Below, piece after piece: positions 35,655 to 44,400 of a DNA stretch of 64,000 bases. The position numbers and the translations under genes are program-made. The DNA is from Paenibacillus sp. GP183 (GTDB taxonomy: Bacteria; Bacillota; Bacilli; Paenibacillales; NBRC-103111): contig NZ_FNSW01000002.1 of NCBI RefSeq assembly GCF_900104695.1, positions 186,001 to 250,000 of the forward strand, in the 5' to 3' direction. Position 1 is the stretch's first letter. The number at the start of each line of letters is the position of its first letter. Below the pieces are notes generated by a model. It was given only the letters and a program-made list of their open reading frames with translations, was not told where the DNA came from and made no database searches.

Positions 35655-36446
35655 TTAAAAAATTGTAGGCACCATGCCCCCGTCCATACGGATTGGAGAA
35701 CCTTTAAATGCGGATGCATAAGGGCTGCATACGAATGCAGCCAGCCTGCCTATTTCAAAAGGCTTGATAAACCGCTGTATTTCGGATTGGGGCAGGTTTG
35801 CAGCCATAAATTTTTTCTCTTTATCCGAAAATGCCATATCATCAGGAAACAAACTTTCAATGATTTGATATACATTTTCGGAAAGCGTTGGTCCTGGCAT
35901 GATCGTATTGGATGTGACTTCCGTTCCTATCGTTAGTTTAGATAAGCTTTTTGACAGTGATAATAACATAGATTTGGTCATACAATACTGAGGCATTTGC
36001 CCTGAGGGCATAATCGCTTCTTCACTTGCAATAAAAATTATTCGTCCATAATTGTTTTTCAACATTTTAGGCAAATAAAATCTAGATAATCCATTAGCGG
36101 CAAGGACATTCGTTCGAAAGTATTTTTCCCATACTTCATCGTCAACGTCCTCATATGACATGATTTCATAAATACCCATATTGTTAACCAGAATATCAAC
36201 ATGGGGATATTTCTCAAATAAAGCTTCTCTTTGCTGCATATCCACAATATCGGCTGTAGCATTCTGAGGAGAAGTGGACGGGAACTCCGACTTCAATTCA
36301 TTTACCGTTAGTTCTACATCTTCATTATTCCGTCCATTAACGAGGACATCGACGCCTTCTCTTGCAAGTTCAATGGCAATTGCTTTCCCTATACCTTTCG
36401 TCGATCCAGTTACTAAAGCTGTTTTGCTGCTTAATCCCATATCCAT
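35655..36446 (-). CDS. Short-chain dehydrogenase/reductase
   Basis: A 263-aa classical SDR starting behind AAAGGAGAATATGTT. The cofactor loop is TGSTKGIGKAIA, followed by NNMG (usually NNAG) and the catalytic Ser in FIASEEA with Tyr and Lys in YCMTKS. The C-terminal GSPIRMDGGMVPTIF is standard. Substrate unknown. The AraC-type gene 180 bp upstream reads in the same direction and may regulate it. Confidence 0.92.
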   Translation of the reverse strand: MDMGLSSKTALVTGSTKGIGKAIAIELAREGVDVLVNGRNNEDVELTVNELKSEFPSTSPQNATADIVDMQQREALFEKYPHVDILVNNMGIYEIMSYEDVDDEVWEKYFRTNVLAANGLSRFYLPKMLKNNYGRIIFIASEEAIMPSGQMPQYCMTKSMLLSLSKSLSKLTIGTEVTSNTIMPGPTLSENVYQIIESLFPDDMAFSDKEKKFMAANLPQSEIQRFIKPFEIGRLAAFVCSPYASAFKGSPIRMDGGMVPTIF

Positions 36447-36625
36447 AACATATTCTCCTTTGTTGTCATTCGCGGCAAGCTGATTTTGTGCTCCGGATAG
36501 AGATTATATTACTTTGTTTGGATTGTTCGGTAACTAGCGTACAACGCCAAATTTCTTGTTTAACCCGCCAAATAATGAAACCCGGAAAATGCTATCCCTA
36601 TGTAGAACGGGTTAGGTTGGGGATT

Positions 36626-37639
36626 CTATGACGGCGGGTTTGCCCCTAAATATTCGGAACGCCAATCTGAAGGAGTATTGCCTTCCCAAAGGCGAAAGGC
36701 GCGGTAAAACGAGTTCTGGTCTTCATATCCAATTAAGAAAGCCACTTCTTTTATATCGAGCTTGGGGTCTGCTAAGTATTCTCGTGCCTGTTCATGCCGA
36801 GCCTGTGACAACAGCTGCTTAAAAGTTGTCCCTTCGTTAGTAAGACGGCGCTGCAGGGTACGATCGCTCATGCCCAACTCACTCGCCACAGCCCGAATGT
36901 CAAGGCGCCCTCCGGTTAGGCTGCGCTTCAAGATCCATTTGACCATCTCGGGGATTGAACGGCTGCGCTGTTCATCCAATGATCGGTCCAAGACGGGAGT
37001 TAGGATCTCCAACAACTCTTTGTTATATGAAATAAAGAGGCGGTCCAGATCTCTTCGATGCAGCGTCAATCGGTTATTGGTTGCACCAATCCGGATAGGG
37101 CACCCGAAGTAAGCTTGAAGGGCCTTTACATCGCCCATCGAGTGAGAAAATTCCACGGATCGTGCAGTTAAAGGCTGGCCCGTGCCCCGTCGCCCAAGCT
37201 CAAGAAGAAAGGCCAGCGTGGTGCCAACCAACACTGGCGGTCCGGGTTGCTCGCTACGCATCCATTCTAATTCGATTGTACAGCGTTCGCCCTCTTCGGT
37301 TATACGCAAGCTTTCGGGAGGGCACAGTTGTTTGTACCGGGCCATTCGGTTAAGGGCGTCGCGATAGTCACGAGCATGGTAGGTCGCTAAGACGGTCGGT
37401 GGGTATTGTGTCGTTTCAAAGACGGTTACAAGCTTGATGATTCCGATGGCCGTGTCACCAACGAGATCAGAGTATGCTTGCCAGATTCTGAAATATTGGG
37501 CGGCGGTGACTGCAGCTGGTTCTGTAATAATGGTGAGCGGCAGCCGCGCTTTGCGAGCTACGTCGTGTGGGGCAATTCCTAATTGTTGTAATCCCGCCCA
37601 AAATCCCGGCGGTAATTTTATGCGGTCAGATTTCATCAC
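36626..37639 (-). CDS. AraC-family regulator (OruR/ArgR-type)
   Basis: A 337-aa regulator behind AAAAGGAGATCC; GTG 37639 and ATG 37636 are both possible starts. The N-terminal arabinose-operon-type domain (about residues 20-200, PLTIITEPAAVTAAQYFRIW) and the C-terminal double helix-turn-helix (ELGMSDRTLQRRLTNEGTTF, then IGYEDQNSFYRAFRLWEG) are intact. This form is more common in Proteobacteria. Its higher GC suggests transfer. Probably controls the SDR gene. Confidence 0.88.
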   Translation of the reverse strand: MMKSDRIKLPPGFWAGLQQLGIAPHDVARKARLPLTIITEPAAVTAAQYFRIWQAYSDLVGDTAIGIIKLVTVFETTQYPPTVLATYHARDYRDALNRMARYKQLCPPESLRITEEGERCTIELEWMRSEQPGPPVLVGTTLAFLLELGRRGTGQPLTARSVEFSHSMGDVKALQAYFGCPIRIGATNNRLTLHRRDLDRLFISYNKELLEILTPVLDRSLDEQRSRSIPEMVKWILKRSLTGGRLDIRAVASELGMSDRTLQRRLTNEGTTFKQLLSQARHEQAREYLADPKLDIKEVAFLIGYEDQNSFYRAFRLWEGNTPSDWRSEYLGANPPS

Positions 37640-37766
37640 GTATGGATCTCCTTTTGTTGCTGACCTATTCGTTCCGGCTATGATTAAGTATACATAAGAA
37701 AGTTCTTATCTTTATTAAAGACATTTACTTTTCTCTACGTATCAGATACATTATTTTCACTCTAAA

Positions 37767-37843
37767 CTGCCCGTTACTTCAATGACAAAGCAGACCACCG
37801 CGGCAGTCTGCTCATTTTCACTATCATTTCTCGTTAGTGCAAT
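37767..37843 (+). repeat. CCGTTAG-type repeat (GCAGACCACC hairpin)
   Basis: Left end CTGCCCGTTACTTCAATGAC, stem GCAGACC/GGCAGTCTGC (imperfect), right end CTATCATTTCTCGTTAGTGC. Confidence 0.8.
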
Positions 37844-37928
37844 CAGCTAATTGGTCTTCCAGCCGCTGTTTTTTGAACGGTTCCCGTTAACGTCACCGTT
37901 AGTTGAGATTCGACTATCGGACGCCTCG

Positions 37929-38822
37929 TCATATGAGATGCTGAGTGAGGAAAAGCGCAGCACGGTCCAGAGCTTGATCGGCTTCATCGAGGACACCGGC
38001 GAACGCCTGGAAAACGTGCGGGACGTCGGCGGTAACATCGAGGATCACGTCCACGCCTGCTGCCCGTGCACGGTCGGCCATCTGCGTGGAGTCGTCAAGG
38101 AGTAACTCGTTGGTTCCGACCTGGAGCAGGAGCGGAGGGAATCCGGTGAGATCGGCGAGCGTGGCGGGGCTCAGGAGTTCCTGATTCGGGTCCTGTCCAG
38201 CGAGGTACATCGCATCCGTGTAGGCAATGCCCTCACGGGTGAAGAACGGGTCGATCCCAGCCTTGCTATCCCTGCTCGCTCCGGAGTGAGTCTGATCCAA
38301 GACTGGCGAGAACGCCACCACTGCTGCTGGCATCGGCAGACCAGCGTCCCGTGCCATGAGGCAAGTCGAGACAGCGATACCACCACCGGCAGAGTCACCT
38401 GCGAACGCGATAGACGTGGCCTCGACTCCGTTGTCCAGAAGCGCGCGATAGGCGGCGAGCGCATCGTCTAGCGCCGCAGGGAACGGATGTTCCGGAGCAA
38501 GACGATAGTCGAGCGAGATAGACCGGATACTGGTCCTGCTGACGAGGTTCGCGGTGAGAGACATGGCAGTGTTGGGAGAACCTAACACGTACCAGCCGCC
38601 ATGAAAGTAGAGGATCGTTCCCGGATGGGCAGCCCGTTCGGGTTCGACGAGCACACCGGGCCGATTACCTAGGTTCGTCGGTGCGGTCCGCACACCCTCA
38701 GGTACTCTAAAAGTCGCCATCATGGCAGCAAAGCTTGCTCGCATCTCCTCGATGGTTTGTGGGTTGGACGGTCGTGGGTGCCGTAGCATTGCATCCACTG
38801 CCTTACGTTGTTCTCTGCTCAT
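37929..38822 (-). CDS. Alpha/beta hydrolase, hormone-sensitive-lipase family
   Basis: A 297-aa esterase with the HSL motif HGGW (74-77) forming the oxyanion hole, the nucleophile Ser144 in GDSAGGG, and the acid and His near the C-terminus (VTADVPHVFQAF). It starts behind GAGGAGGACATC. GC-rich codon use sets it apart from its surroundings. Divergent from the HxlR-type gene, with a dyad between them, so it is probably induced by an electrophile or a phenolic ester. No signal peptide. Confidence 0.92.
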   Translation of the reverse strand: MSREQRKAVDAMLRHPRPSNPQTIEEMRASFAAMMATFRVPEGVRTAPTNLGNRPGVLVEPERAAHPGTILYFHGGWYVLGSPNTAMSLTANLVSRTSIRSISLDYRLAPEHPFPAALDDALAAYRALLDNGVEATSIAFAGDSAGGGIAVSTCLMARDAGLPMPAAVVAFSPVLDQTHSGASRDSKAGIDPFFTREGIAYTDAMYLAGQDPNQELLSPATLADLTGFPPLLLQVGTNELLLDDSTQMADRARAAGVDVILDVTADVPHVFQAFAGVLDEADQALDRAALFLTQHLI

Positions 38823-38868
38823 TTGATGTCCTCCTCTTTCATTAAATAATTTCTTTCGAGATATAATA

Positions 38869-38892
38869 TACTAATTAAAAAACAAATTAGTA
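38869..38892. promoter_or_regulatory. Candidate HxlR operator
   Basis: TACTAATT-N8-AATTAGTA, a perfect 8-bp dyad in the divergent region between the hydrolase and HxlR genes. TACT/AGTA half sites recall YodB-type operators. Confidence 0.65.
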
Positions 38893-38947
38893 AGTACGAA
38901 CTTTAAAGTAACGTAGTACCCAATTCGTAACCAATGGAGTGTTGTAT

Positions 38948-39256
38948 ATGAGTGGATGTCCTGTGGAGGCAACCCTCTCGGTAGTCGGGGGGAAGTGGAA
39001 AGTCCTTATTCTTTGGAATCTAGTTAATGGTACAAAACGCTTTAATGAACTCGGGCGTTCCATTTCGCAAGTTACTCGCAAAATGTTAACTGAACAACTC
39101 AGAGAATTGGAAAGCGATAAGTTAATCGTGAGAAAGGTCTTTCCGGAAGTCCCACCAAAAGTGGAATACTCACTAAGCGATTACGGTAGAACATTTATAC
39201 CTGTCATGCAGGCAATGGCTCAGTGGGGGATGACTCATACTGAGAGTAAATCTTGA
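38948..39256 (+). CDS. HxlR-family transcriptional regulator
   Basis: A 102-aa winged-helix protein. I start at ATG 38948, 8 bp after GGAG. It begins SGCPVEATLSVVGGKWKVLI, the typical HxlR/DUF24 N-terminus with the conserved redox Cys, followed by LTEQLRELESDKLIVRKVFP (wing). Family members such as YodB and HypR sense quinones, aldehydes or diamide through that Cys. Probably represses the divergent hydrolase gene. Confidence 0.92.
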   Translation: MSGCPVEATLSVVGGKWKVLILWNLVNGTKRFNELGRSISQVTRKMLTEQLRELESDKLIVRKVFPEVPPKVEYSLSDYGRTFIPVMQAMAQWGMTHTESKS

Positions 39257-39276
39257 TTTCTCAGGTAGGAGTAACA

Positions 39277-39375
39277 ATGATGCCAGACTATGGATGGTTC
39301 AGTTTTGCCAACAAAATTGACCGTCCTGACCTAGTTTCCCCGTTAAAGCTTGGGATATACCGTTTCGATCACTGA
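39277..39375 (+). CDS. Very short peptide, possible remnant
   Basis: ATG 39277 behind TAGGAGTAAC opens 32 codons (MMPDYGWFSFANKIDRPDLV and on to IYRFDH). The ribosome site is good, but length and lack of relatives leave open whether it is a truncated gene. It follows the HxlR gene by 20 bp. Confidence 0.35.
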   Translation: MMPDYGWFSFANKIDRPDLVSPLKLGIYRFDH

Positions 39376-39509
39376 GGTTTCTTGATTTTACGGTATCCAG
39401 GATAATTAATTGACTCCGGTGCTGCACCTTTAAAAAACTAAAGAACTGCACCCCTCTTTGGTTTTGTCTTTTTTAGATGTCACTTCGATGAATTTTCATG
39501 GTAGTTGAA

Positions 39510-39580
39510 CAAAGGCAACCGCTCAATCTGGCCGGCTGCCTACTTATTTTTATTGCGATTGCGTGTCCCGTTAGTGTTGC
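39510..39580 (+). repeat. CCGTTAG-type repeat (GGCAACCG hairpin)
   Basis: Payload GGCAACCG-CGGCTGCC, then TATTTTTATTGCGATTGCG and TCCCGTTAGTGTTGC. Confidence 0.65.
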
Positions 39581-39611
39581 TTTGAAGAGAGCGTGATGAG
39601 TTACAACAATG

Positions 39612-39648
39612 AACGGACTGTGAAAGAGTAACGGTCCGTTTTTTTTGT
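39612..39648 (+). terminator. Intrinsic terminator
   Basis: AACGGAC and GGTCCGTT arms followed by eight T. It would stop plus-strand transcripts from the HxlR side. A second dyad, CACCGCC/GGCGGTG, lies at 39685-39707. Confidence 0.8.
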
Positions 39649-39717
39649 GCTAGGCGTTAAATGTTGATTTGCGTTCAAAATAACACCGCCTTTATTAGAG
39701 GCGGTGATTGAACTATC

Positions 39718-39797
39718 CTGCCCGTTAGCTCAACGCCCAGCAGTACAAATGTATAAAATCTAGTGTTTTATACAAATGTCCTATATTGAGCTATCGC
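39718..39797 (+). repeat. CCGTTAG-type repeat (ACAAATGTATAAAA hairpin), right core missing
   Basis: Left end CTGCCCGTTAGCTCAACG, payload ACAAATGTATAAAA with TTTTATACAAATGTCC, then ATTGAGCTATCG. The right CCGTTAG core is absent and the cysteine dioxygenase stop codon follows within 5 bp. Confidence 0.78.
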
Positions 39798-39800
39798 TGT

Positions 39801-40292
39801 TTAAATCACATAATCCAGCACTTCGCAATAAGGAGTGTACACTTTGATGCTGCGCAATGCCGGAGTGTAAACATGCAGCGAGATCATGGCTTCCTTTCGC
39901 GGGTTAATCATCTCATGGATTTGCCCGTAAGGCACCTCCAAAATATCTCCTTCTTTGATAAGGGATTCATTGTTTTGCCCCGGATACCCGTATTCATTCG
40001 CCAAATACGACCTGTTCAAAAACTCGCCTTGAACAACGAATGTGCATCCCATGGACTCGCCATGGTCATGTATCGCCGTAGCCCGATTCCCAGGCAAATA
40101 AACGACGATAATTTCATAATCGTCGTTCAAAAGCAGCACATTTCTGCCGTAGGGCAGCTTTTTAGGTTCTGTGCAGTAAGCTAGGACTTCCTTTACTAAA
40201 TCTCCGAGTGAGATGACTTTTTCTTTTAATTCCTCCATAGTGAGTTTGTTCCCGGCAGTGAATGTTTTTTCCAAAACGTTTAATAGCTCCAT
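39801..40292 (-). CDS. Cysteine dioxygenase type I
   Basis: A 163-aa cupin enzyme. I use ATG 40292, which follows GGAGGAGAAGGT; the frame extends to 40439 but without a start signal. The iron-binding three-His site is His75 and His77 (IHDHGESMGC) and His126 (GQIHEMI), and Cys83 sits where bacterial enzymes usually have Gly or Cys. It oxidises cysteine to cysteine sulfinate. Bacterial enzymes are 160-200 aa, so it is full length. Single-gene unit whose stop codon abuts the repeat. Confidence 0.92.
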   Translation of the reverse strand: MELLNVLEKTFTAGNKLTMEELKEKVISLGDLVKEVLAYCTEPKKLPYGRNVLLLNDDYEIIVVYLPGNRATAIHDHGESMGCTFVVQGEFLNRSYLANEYGYPGQNNESLIKEGDILEVPYGQIHEMINPRKEAMISLHVYTPALRSIKVYTPYCEVLDYVI

Positions 40293-40838
40293 ACCTTCTC
40301 CTCCAAGCATGCATGTATTAAGAAACCTTTGGTTTCCTATAAAAAACTTTGATACATCGTATGCCAGAGGGAGGAAATGGGTGTTTGTACCCTGGATAAA
40401 TACCCAGAAAAGGCGGCCTGTTTTCTGCGACTTATTCATGATCGACCTCGATCATCACTTGTTTCATTGTAGCAATAAAAGGGGTTCAGCCCATAGCATG
40501 GGGTTCAGCCAACATTTTGACGAAATTATACGCTAAGGACGTTAAGACGCATGAACAGCGGATTTTCTTTACTCTAAGCCCATTAGATTCCAGTATTGAT
40601 TATCCAATGCACGTTGCAAAATCGGACTTCCTGCAGTTCGCCAATACCCTTTTCGGGTGTTTCCCTACTCAAAGGCTTTATCCTTGGGCATGCCTAAGGA
40701 ATGCTTTGATAATTAATCGTGATTCCTTCAGACTATGCTTGCTTTACGCTTTAATGGAATTGGGTAAATACCCCTGTCGGGACATGACTGATATCCCGTA
40801 GACTGATGGTGTAGTTCAAGAATTGGAGGTATTAGTTA
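40293..40838. other. Gene-free stretch
   Basis: It contains the leader of the cysteine dioxygenase gene (40293-40440) with small dyads such as GGGTA...TACCC. Further right are about 350 bases with weak open frames but no start signal or recognisable family. Confidence 0.4.
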
Positions 40839-41054
40839 ATGGCTTATAACCCTTTCGCTTTTCCATATGGTCAATTCCCAAGTTTGTTCCCTGGACAGTA
40901 CCCAAACCATTATCCCGGGCAGTATCCAATGATAACGTATCCACCCTATTACCCTGGGTCTTATCCATATGAGGGAACTCAAAGTGGTCCAATTCAATAC
41001 GTCGGGCCTCAAACTGGACAAATTTTTTTTGTGCCGCTATCTGGTAGGCTTTAA
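40839..41054 (+). CDS. Pro/Tyr/Gly-rich small protein
   Basis: A 71-aa product behind a strong GGAGG (TTGGAGGTATTAGTT). The sequence is dominated by PGQYP, PYYPGSYPYEG and FPYGQFP units with no signal peptide. This composition recalls spore-coat or exosporium proteins of Bacillales. No homologue can be named. It may be functionally related to the His/Tyr-rich protein at 3972, but they share composition only. Confidence 0.65.
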   Translation: MAYNPFAFPYGQFPSLFPGQYPNHYPGQYPMITYPPYYPGSYPYEGTQSGPIQYVGPQTGQIFFVPLSGRL

Positions 41055-41387
41055 AGTAGGGCTTGCTGAAAGTTTCATGAAACGTGAAGACATATGTACA
41101 AAACCCCATATTTTGAACAGAAAGGCCCTATTTTACCACTTTCCCTTTACCGTCGAATTAACGTACGTTATTGGCTTTTTGTTAGGGAATGGCCGTAACC
41201 GATCCTTTTATCAGAACAACTTGAAGGATTAAGATCGAACCGGAACCCGGCGCGCGGTGCAATTCAAACTAACCAGGACATATGTATAAAATCACTTATT
41301 TTGTGAAGAAGTAAAAGGAGCTGCGGCGGCAGCTCCTTCGTTTTTTATGGATCGTTATTCAACTAACGTTTACATCAGTAGATCCCG
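41055..41387. other. Intergenic with repeat fragments
   Basis: Two half copies of the ACATATGTAYAAAA payload (about 41089-41110 and 41279-41298) and, at 41314-41346, an AAGGAGCTGC/GCAGCTCCTT stem followed by CGTTTTTT. No gene seen. Confidence 0.5.
41314..41346 (+). terminator. Terminator-like AGGAGCTGC hairpin
   Basis: A 10-bp GC-rich stem with five-base loop, then six T. It is the same hairpin that fills many CCGTTAG-type repeats, here without its flanking cores. Confidence 0.7.
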
Positions 41388-42246
41388 TCATGCCCGATTC
41401 CAGTTACCTGGAGGAGTATTCATACCTTCTTGGGGCTCGTAGCCCTGCGGATATTCGACATGTTCCGTCAGTCGTTCCCTGCGGTACCATTTGAAGAAAA
41501 CATACGCAAGCACCGAACCATAAACAATTTCCTGAATGATCTTCATAAGGACTCCGCCCAGCTGCTGATCGTCTAAGGGGGATAAATGGGCAAAAGGCAC
41601 CGTAACATGGGTATACATATCATAAAGCAGACTGCCTGAAAAAATTATCAAAGCACATGCGGGTGTAAGGATAACCCCGTTAGCGAAGATATACGCAATC
41701 TTCTTCAAATCACAAAGCCGATGAGCTCAGGTAGCTGACCAAACACCGGGAACCACATGAGGAACGCTGTAACCAGGAGTACCAAGTGATAGCCAAGCAG
41801 CCATAAGGAGTGCTCCATTAAGCCATCCATAATAAACGGCATATGATAGATCGATAGTAGGATATTAAACATGAATATAGCAATTAACGGCTTGGTGAAA
41901 AAAGATAACAGTGCAAGCACCGATCGATTTCTAACCAAGGGCCTAAGCATCCATTCCGGAATTCCCGTCCATATGAAGATGGGCACCGTCAAATACAAAA
42001 TCGATTGCTGCAGCATATGAATACTAAACAAATAGTGATGTCCGAAATAGTTAATAGGACTGCCTTGCCCGATATAAAAGAGCGTTAAACCTGTATAAAA
42101 TGCAAGCTTTGACGCAAACTTACCGGCTCGGCACCTTTAATTACGTTAGCCAGCTTACCATATACAAACCCAACTACTACAACCAAGAGCAAAAGCACAG
42201 GATTCCAGAGATCAAAAAATCCTGCAGCTTGATGCATTGGATCCAT
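41388..42246 (-). pseudogene. ctaG: Cytochrome c oxidase assembly factor CtaG, two frameshifts
   Basis: Start ATG 42246 behind AAAGGAGCTGG. Three frames join: MDPMHQAAGFFDLWNPVLLL to about 42120; then KLAFYTGLTLFYIGQGSPIN and the YFGHHYLFSIHMLQQSILYL segment to about 41712; then DLKKIAYIFANGVILTPACA to the end. All parts are typical of the caa3_CtaG seven-helix membrane protein. Single-base indels at about 42118 and 41710 break it. Total length would be near 285 aa, as in the family. CtaG inserts copper into caa3 oxidase. No oxidase genes are adjacent. Confidence 0.85.
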
Positions 42247-42530
42247 TATTACCAGCTCCTTTCCAATCATGCTTCAAGAAAAAAAGAGGAGGCCCCTTAC
42301 AAACAAAGCCGCCTCTTTAAGATCCTGCACCCAAAAACAACAGTGGCATGAAATGTCCTCGCTCCTTGGCATGCATCCAGAACAAGAGCTGGACCGCTCG
42401 GGGTTTACACCCGATTCCCTGTTACCCCTTGTCTTCACAAGGGACCTAGTTTGACGATATGAAATTTTAAGCATTGCTTTATTTATATTCGTGATTCGAA
42501 CTCGAATTCCTTTTTTGAAGCGATGGATCG

Positions 42531-42597
42531 AGACATATGTATACAATTGGGTGTTTTGTTCATATGTCCTTTATTGAGCTATCGTTTCCGCTTAGCA
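42531..42597 (+). repeat. CCGTTAG-type repeat (GACATATGTATA hairpin)
   Basis: Payload arms GACATATGTATA and TTCATATGTCC, then TTTATTGAGCTATCGTTTCC and a variant core CGCTTAGC. The lipoprotein stop lies 12 bp further. Confidence 0.78.
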
Positions 42598-42608
42598 AAG
42601 ACGATTTT

Positions 42609-42959
42609 TTACAGCAATTCACCTAGAATATTTAATCTAATTTGCTTTGCGTTGCCATTGTACGACCATATAATTTGGTTATTCATGAAAAACAAATGTA
42701 AATTATTTATATCATTCTTAACCGAATAACCATATGATTCATATTTATTTAAAATTTCTTCGTAAGACAATCTAAGTGGATATTTGTGTTGACTAAAATA
42801 AGGGAATGGATGCACTTCAGTTAAACCCATTTGTGAAAGTTTTTCTTGATATCCATCGGGAACATAAATACGGTCAACCATAGCAATGTCCTTATTTGAA
42901 CAACCATTGAAAAAGAGCGTGGCTAAAATAATTATAAATAACCACAGAAATCGTTTCAC
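42609..42959 (-). CDS. Small lipoprotein of unknown function
   Basis: The start is uncertain. I prefer GTG 42959, which gives a normal signal peptide (VKRFLWLFIIILATLFF) and the lipobox FFNGC; the frame runs to 43028. The product is about 116 aa. The mature part (DRIYVPDGYQEKLSQMGLTE, YEEILNKYESYGYSVKND) is of unknown family. Single-gene unit. Confidence 0.68.
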   Translation of the reverse strand: MKRFLWLFIIILATLFFNGCSNKDIAMVDRIYVPDGYQEKLSQMGLTEVHPFPYFSQHKYPLRLSYEEILNKYESYGYSVKNDINNLHLFFMNNQIIWSYNGNAKQIRLNILGELL

Positions 42960-43073
42960 AAATATCAACCCCAATTCCATATAAAATTCAAAATTTTCTA
43001 ACCTCACCACCTGCCTTGGTTTCTCCATATTTTACAGTTTACTCATAAAAATATCCATTATTATTGAACTTTA

Positions 43074-43217
43074 CTACCCATTAGCATAGCGAAGGGCCGC
43101 CAGCGGCAGCCCTTCCGTCATTTAACTAACGTTCTCCGTTAGCTGAGCGGGTTGCCGATCGATCCCGCGGCAACGTCGTATTGTAGTTTATTGAGTTCTT
43201 GTTCTCCGTTAGCGTAG
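43074..43217 (+). repeat. CCGTTAG-type repeat, tandem double unit
   Basis: First unit: CTACCCATTAGCATAGCG, stem AAGGGCCGCC/GGCAGCCCTT, core AACGTTCTCCGTTAGCTGAG. Second unit: GGTTGCCG/CGGCAAC, then TTTATTGAGTTCTTGTTCTC and CCGTTAGCGTAG. The last core contains the stop codon of the reductase gene. Confidence 0.8.
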
Positions 43218-44111
43218 AATATCCGGCTCTATTAGGATCACAACATTTCCTTTTTTGTGTCCTTTTTCAACATATTCGTGAGCTTGAGTAATTTGGTCAA
43301 AAGGATAGCAGCGATCGATGACTGCTTTTAATGTTCCGGATTCAGCAAGTTCTTTAAGGAATTTCAAGTCTTCAACATTTTCTTTTGCAATTCCGTGTGA
43401 AACCGAAATATATTTGCCGCCCACTGATAGTGCATCTTTGCAATGGGATTTTGAGCTTTTTCCAACGGCATCGAAGATAAGGTCATACCGATTTTTCGTA
43501 AAATCTTCTTTCGTATAGTCAATGACGTGATCCGCTCCCAGGGATGTAACCAACTCAAAATTTTTGCTGCTGCATACTGCGGTAACCTCCGCTCCAAAAC
43601 GCTTGGAGAGCTGTATGGCCGAAGTGCCTACTGACCCGGAAGCACCATAAATGAGCACCTTTTGGCCTTTGCGAATGTTTCCTTTTCTAAGAAAGTACAG
43701 GGCGGTCGTTCCTCCAAAAGCAATAGCTGCCGCCTGCTCATACGTCATGTTTTCCGGTTTGATGGTCAATGCCGCATGTTCGGAAAGGGTAATATATTCA
43801 GCGTGTGCACCGAATTTCATCCCGTTATAAGCAATGACAGGATCGCCCGGTTTGAATTTTTTCACGTTTTTGCCCACGGCCTCAATCTTTCCCGATAATT
43901 CACTGCCCAATATCGGTTTTCTTGGTTTTCTTATACCAAAGAGCAGTCTCATTGCCCACATCTTGCTCGTTCGCACCACGCAATCGCCGGGTGTTACGGT
44001 CGTTGCATATATTTTAATTAGCACCTCGTTGTCTTTTACAGGAGGCTTCTCAACCTCTTGAATCTGAATGACGCTGGGTGGCCCGTATGTTGTGCATATT
44101 GCAGCTTTCAT
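43209..44111 (-). CDS. Zinc-free MDR-family NAD(P)-dependent quinone/alcohol reductase
   Basis: A 300-aa enzyme. Start ATG 44111 (MKAAICTTYGPPSVIQI), with earlier in-frame codons to 44132. GroES-like domain first, then the NADPH motif LIYGASGSVGTSAIQLSKRF near residue 150. The catalytic zinc ligands are missing, as in quinone-reductase-type members. Its last codons read into the repeat: the TAA stop is formed by CTAACGG, the complement of CCGTTAG. This suggests that the gene was joined to the repeat at this point. Confidence 0.9.
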   Translation of the reverse strand: MKAAICTTYGPPSVIQIQEVEKPPVKDNEVLIKIYATTVTPGDCVVRTSKMWAMRLLFGIRKPRKPILGSELSGKIEAVGKNVKKFKPGDPVIAYNGMKFGAHAEYITLSEHAALTIKPENMTYEQAAAIAFGGTTALYFLRKGNIRKGQKVLIYGASGSVGTSAIQLSKRFGAEVTAVCSSKNFELVTSLGADHVIDYTKEDFTKNRYDLIFDAVGKSSKSHCKDALSVGGKYISVSHGIAKENVEDLKFLKELAESGTLKAVIDRCYPFDQITQAHEYVEKGHKKGNVVILIEPDILR

Positions 44112-44278
44112 TTTAATTGCCTTCTTTCTCATTGGATTATTTTACGGCTGTGACTGTTCCCGCCATTTTATTGTGCATAGCTGCCGGACCAGCACTTTCA
44201 TATGAAATTATATGAAATTCAATTAAAATCCCCCTACATGTTATTCTCGTTTAATTTATCATTTGTTATTACGCAATT

Positions 44279-44350
44279 CTGCCAGTTAGTGCAGCGAAGG
44301 GGTGTCTCGCGGTACCTTTTCAATGTTTCGACTATCGTTTCCGTCGTGGA
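44279..44350 (+). repeat. CCGTTAG-type repeat, weak hairpin
   Basis: Left end CTGCCAGTTAGTGCAGCG, payload AAGGGGTGTC-GGTACCTTTT, right end ACTATCGTTTCCGTCG. Confidence 0.72.
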
Positions 44351-44400
44351 ATAACTGATTAGAAAAAGGAGGTTGCCCATAAAGGGCATCCTCCTTCCAA

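Noticed and set aside
40293-40440. Riboswitch or T-box leader for cysteine dioxygenase
   Set aside because: Only short dyads are seen; no SAM, T-box or cysteine-related consensus element could be matched by eye.
40517-40801. Plus-strand open frame of 94 codons
   Set aside because: No ribosome site, odd composition, and no recognised family. Left as gene-free.
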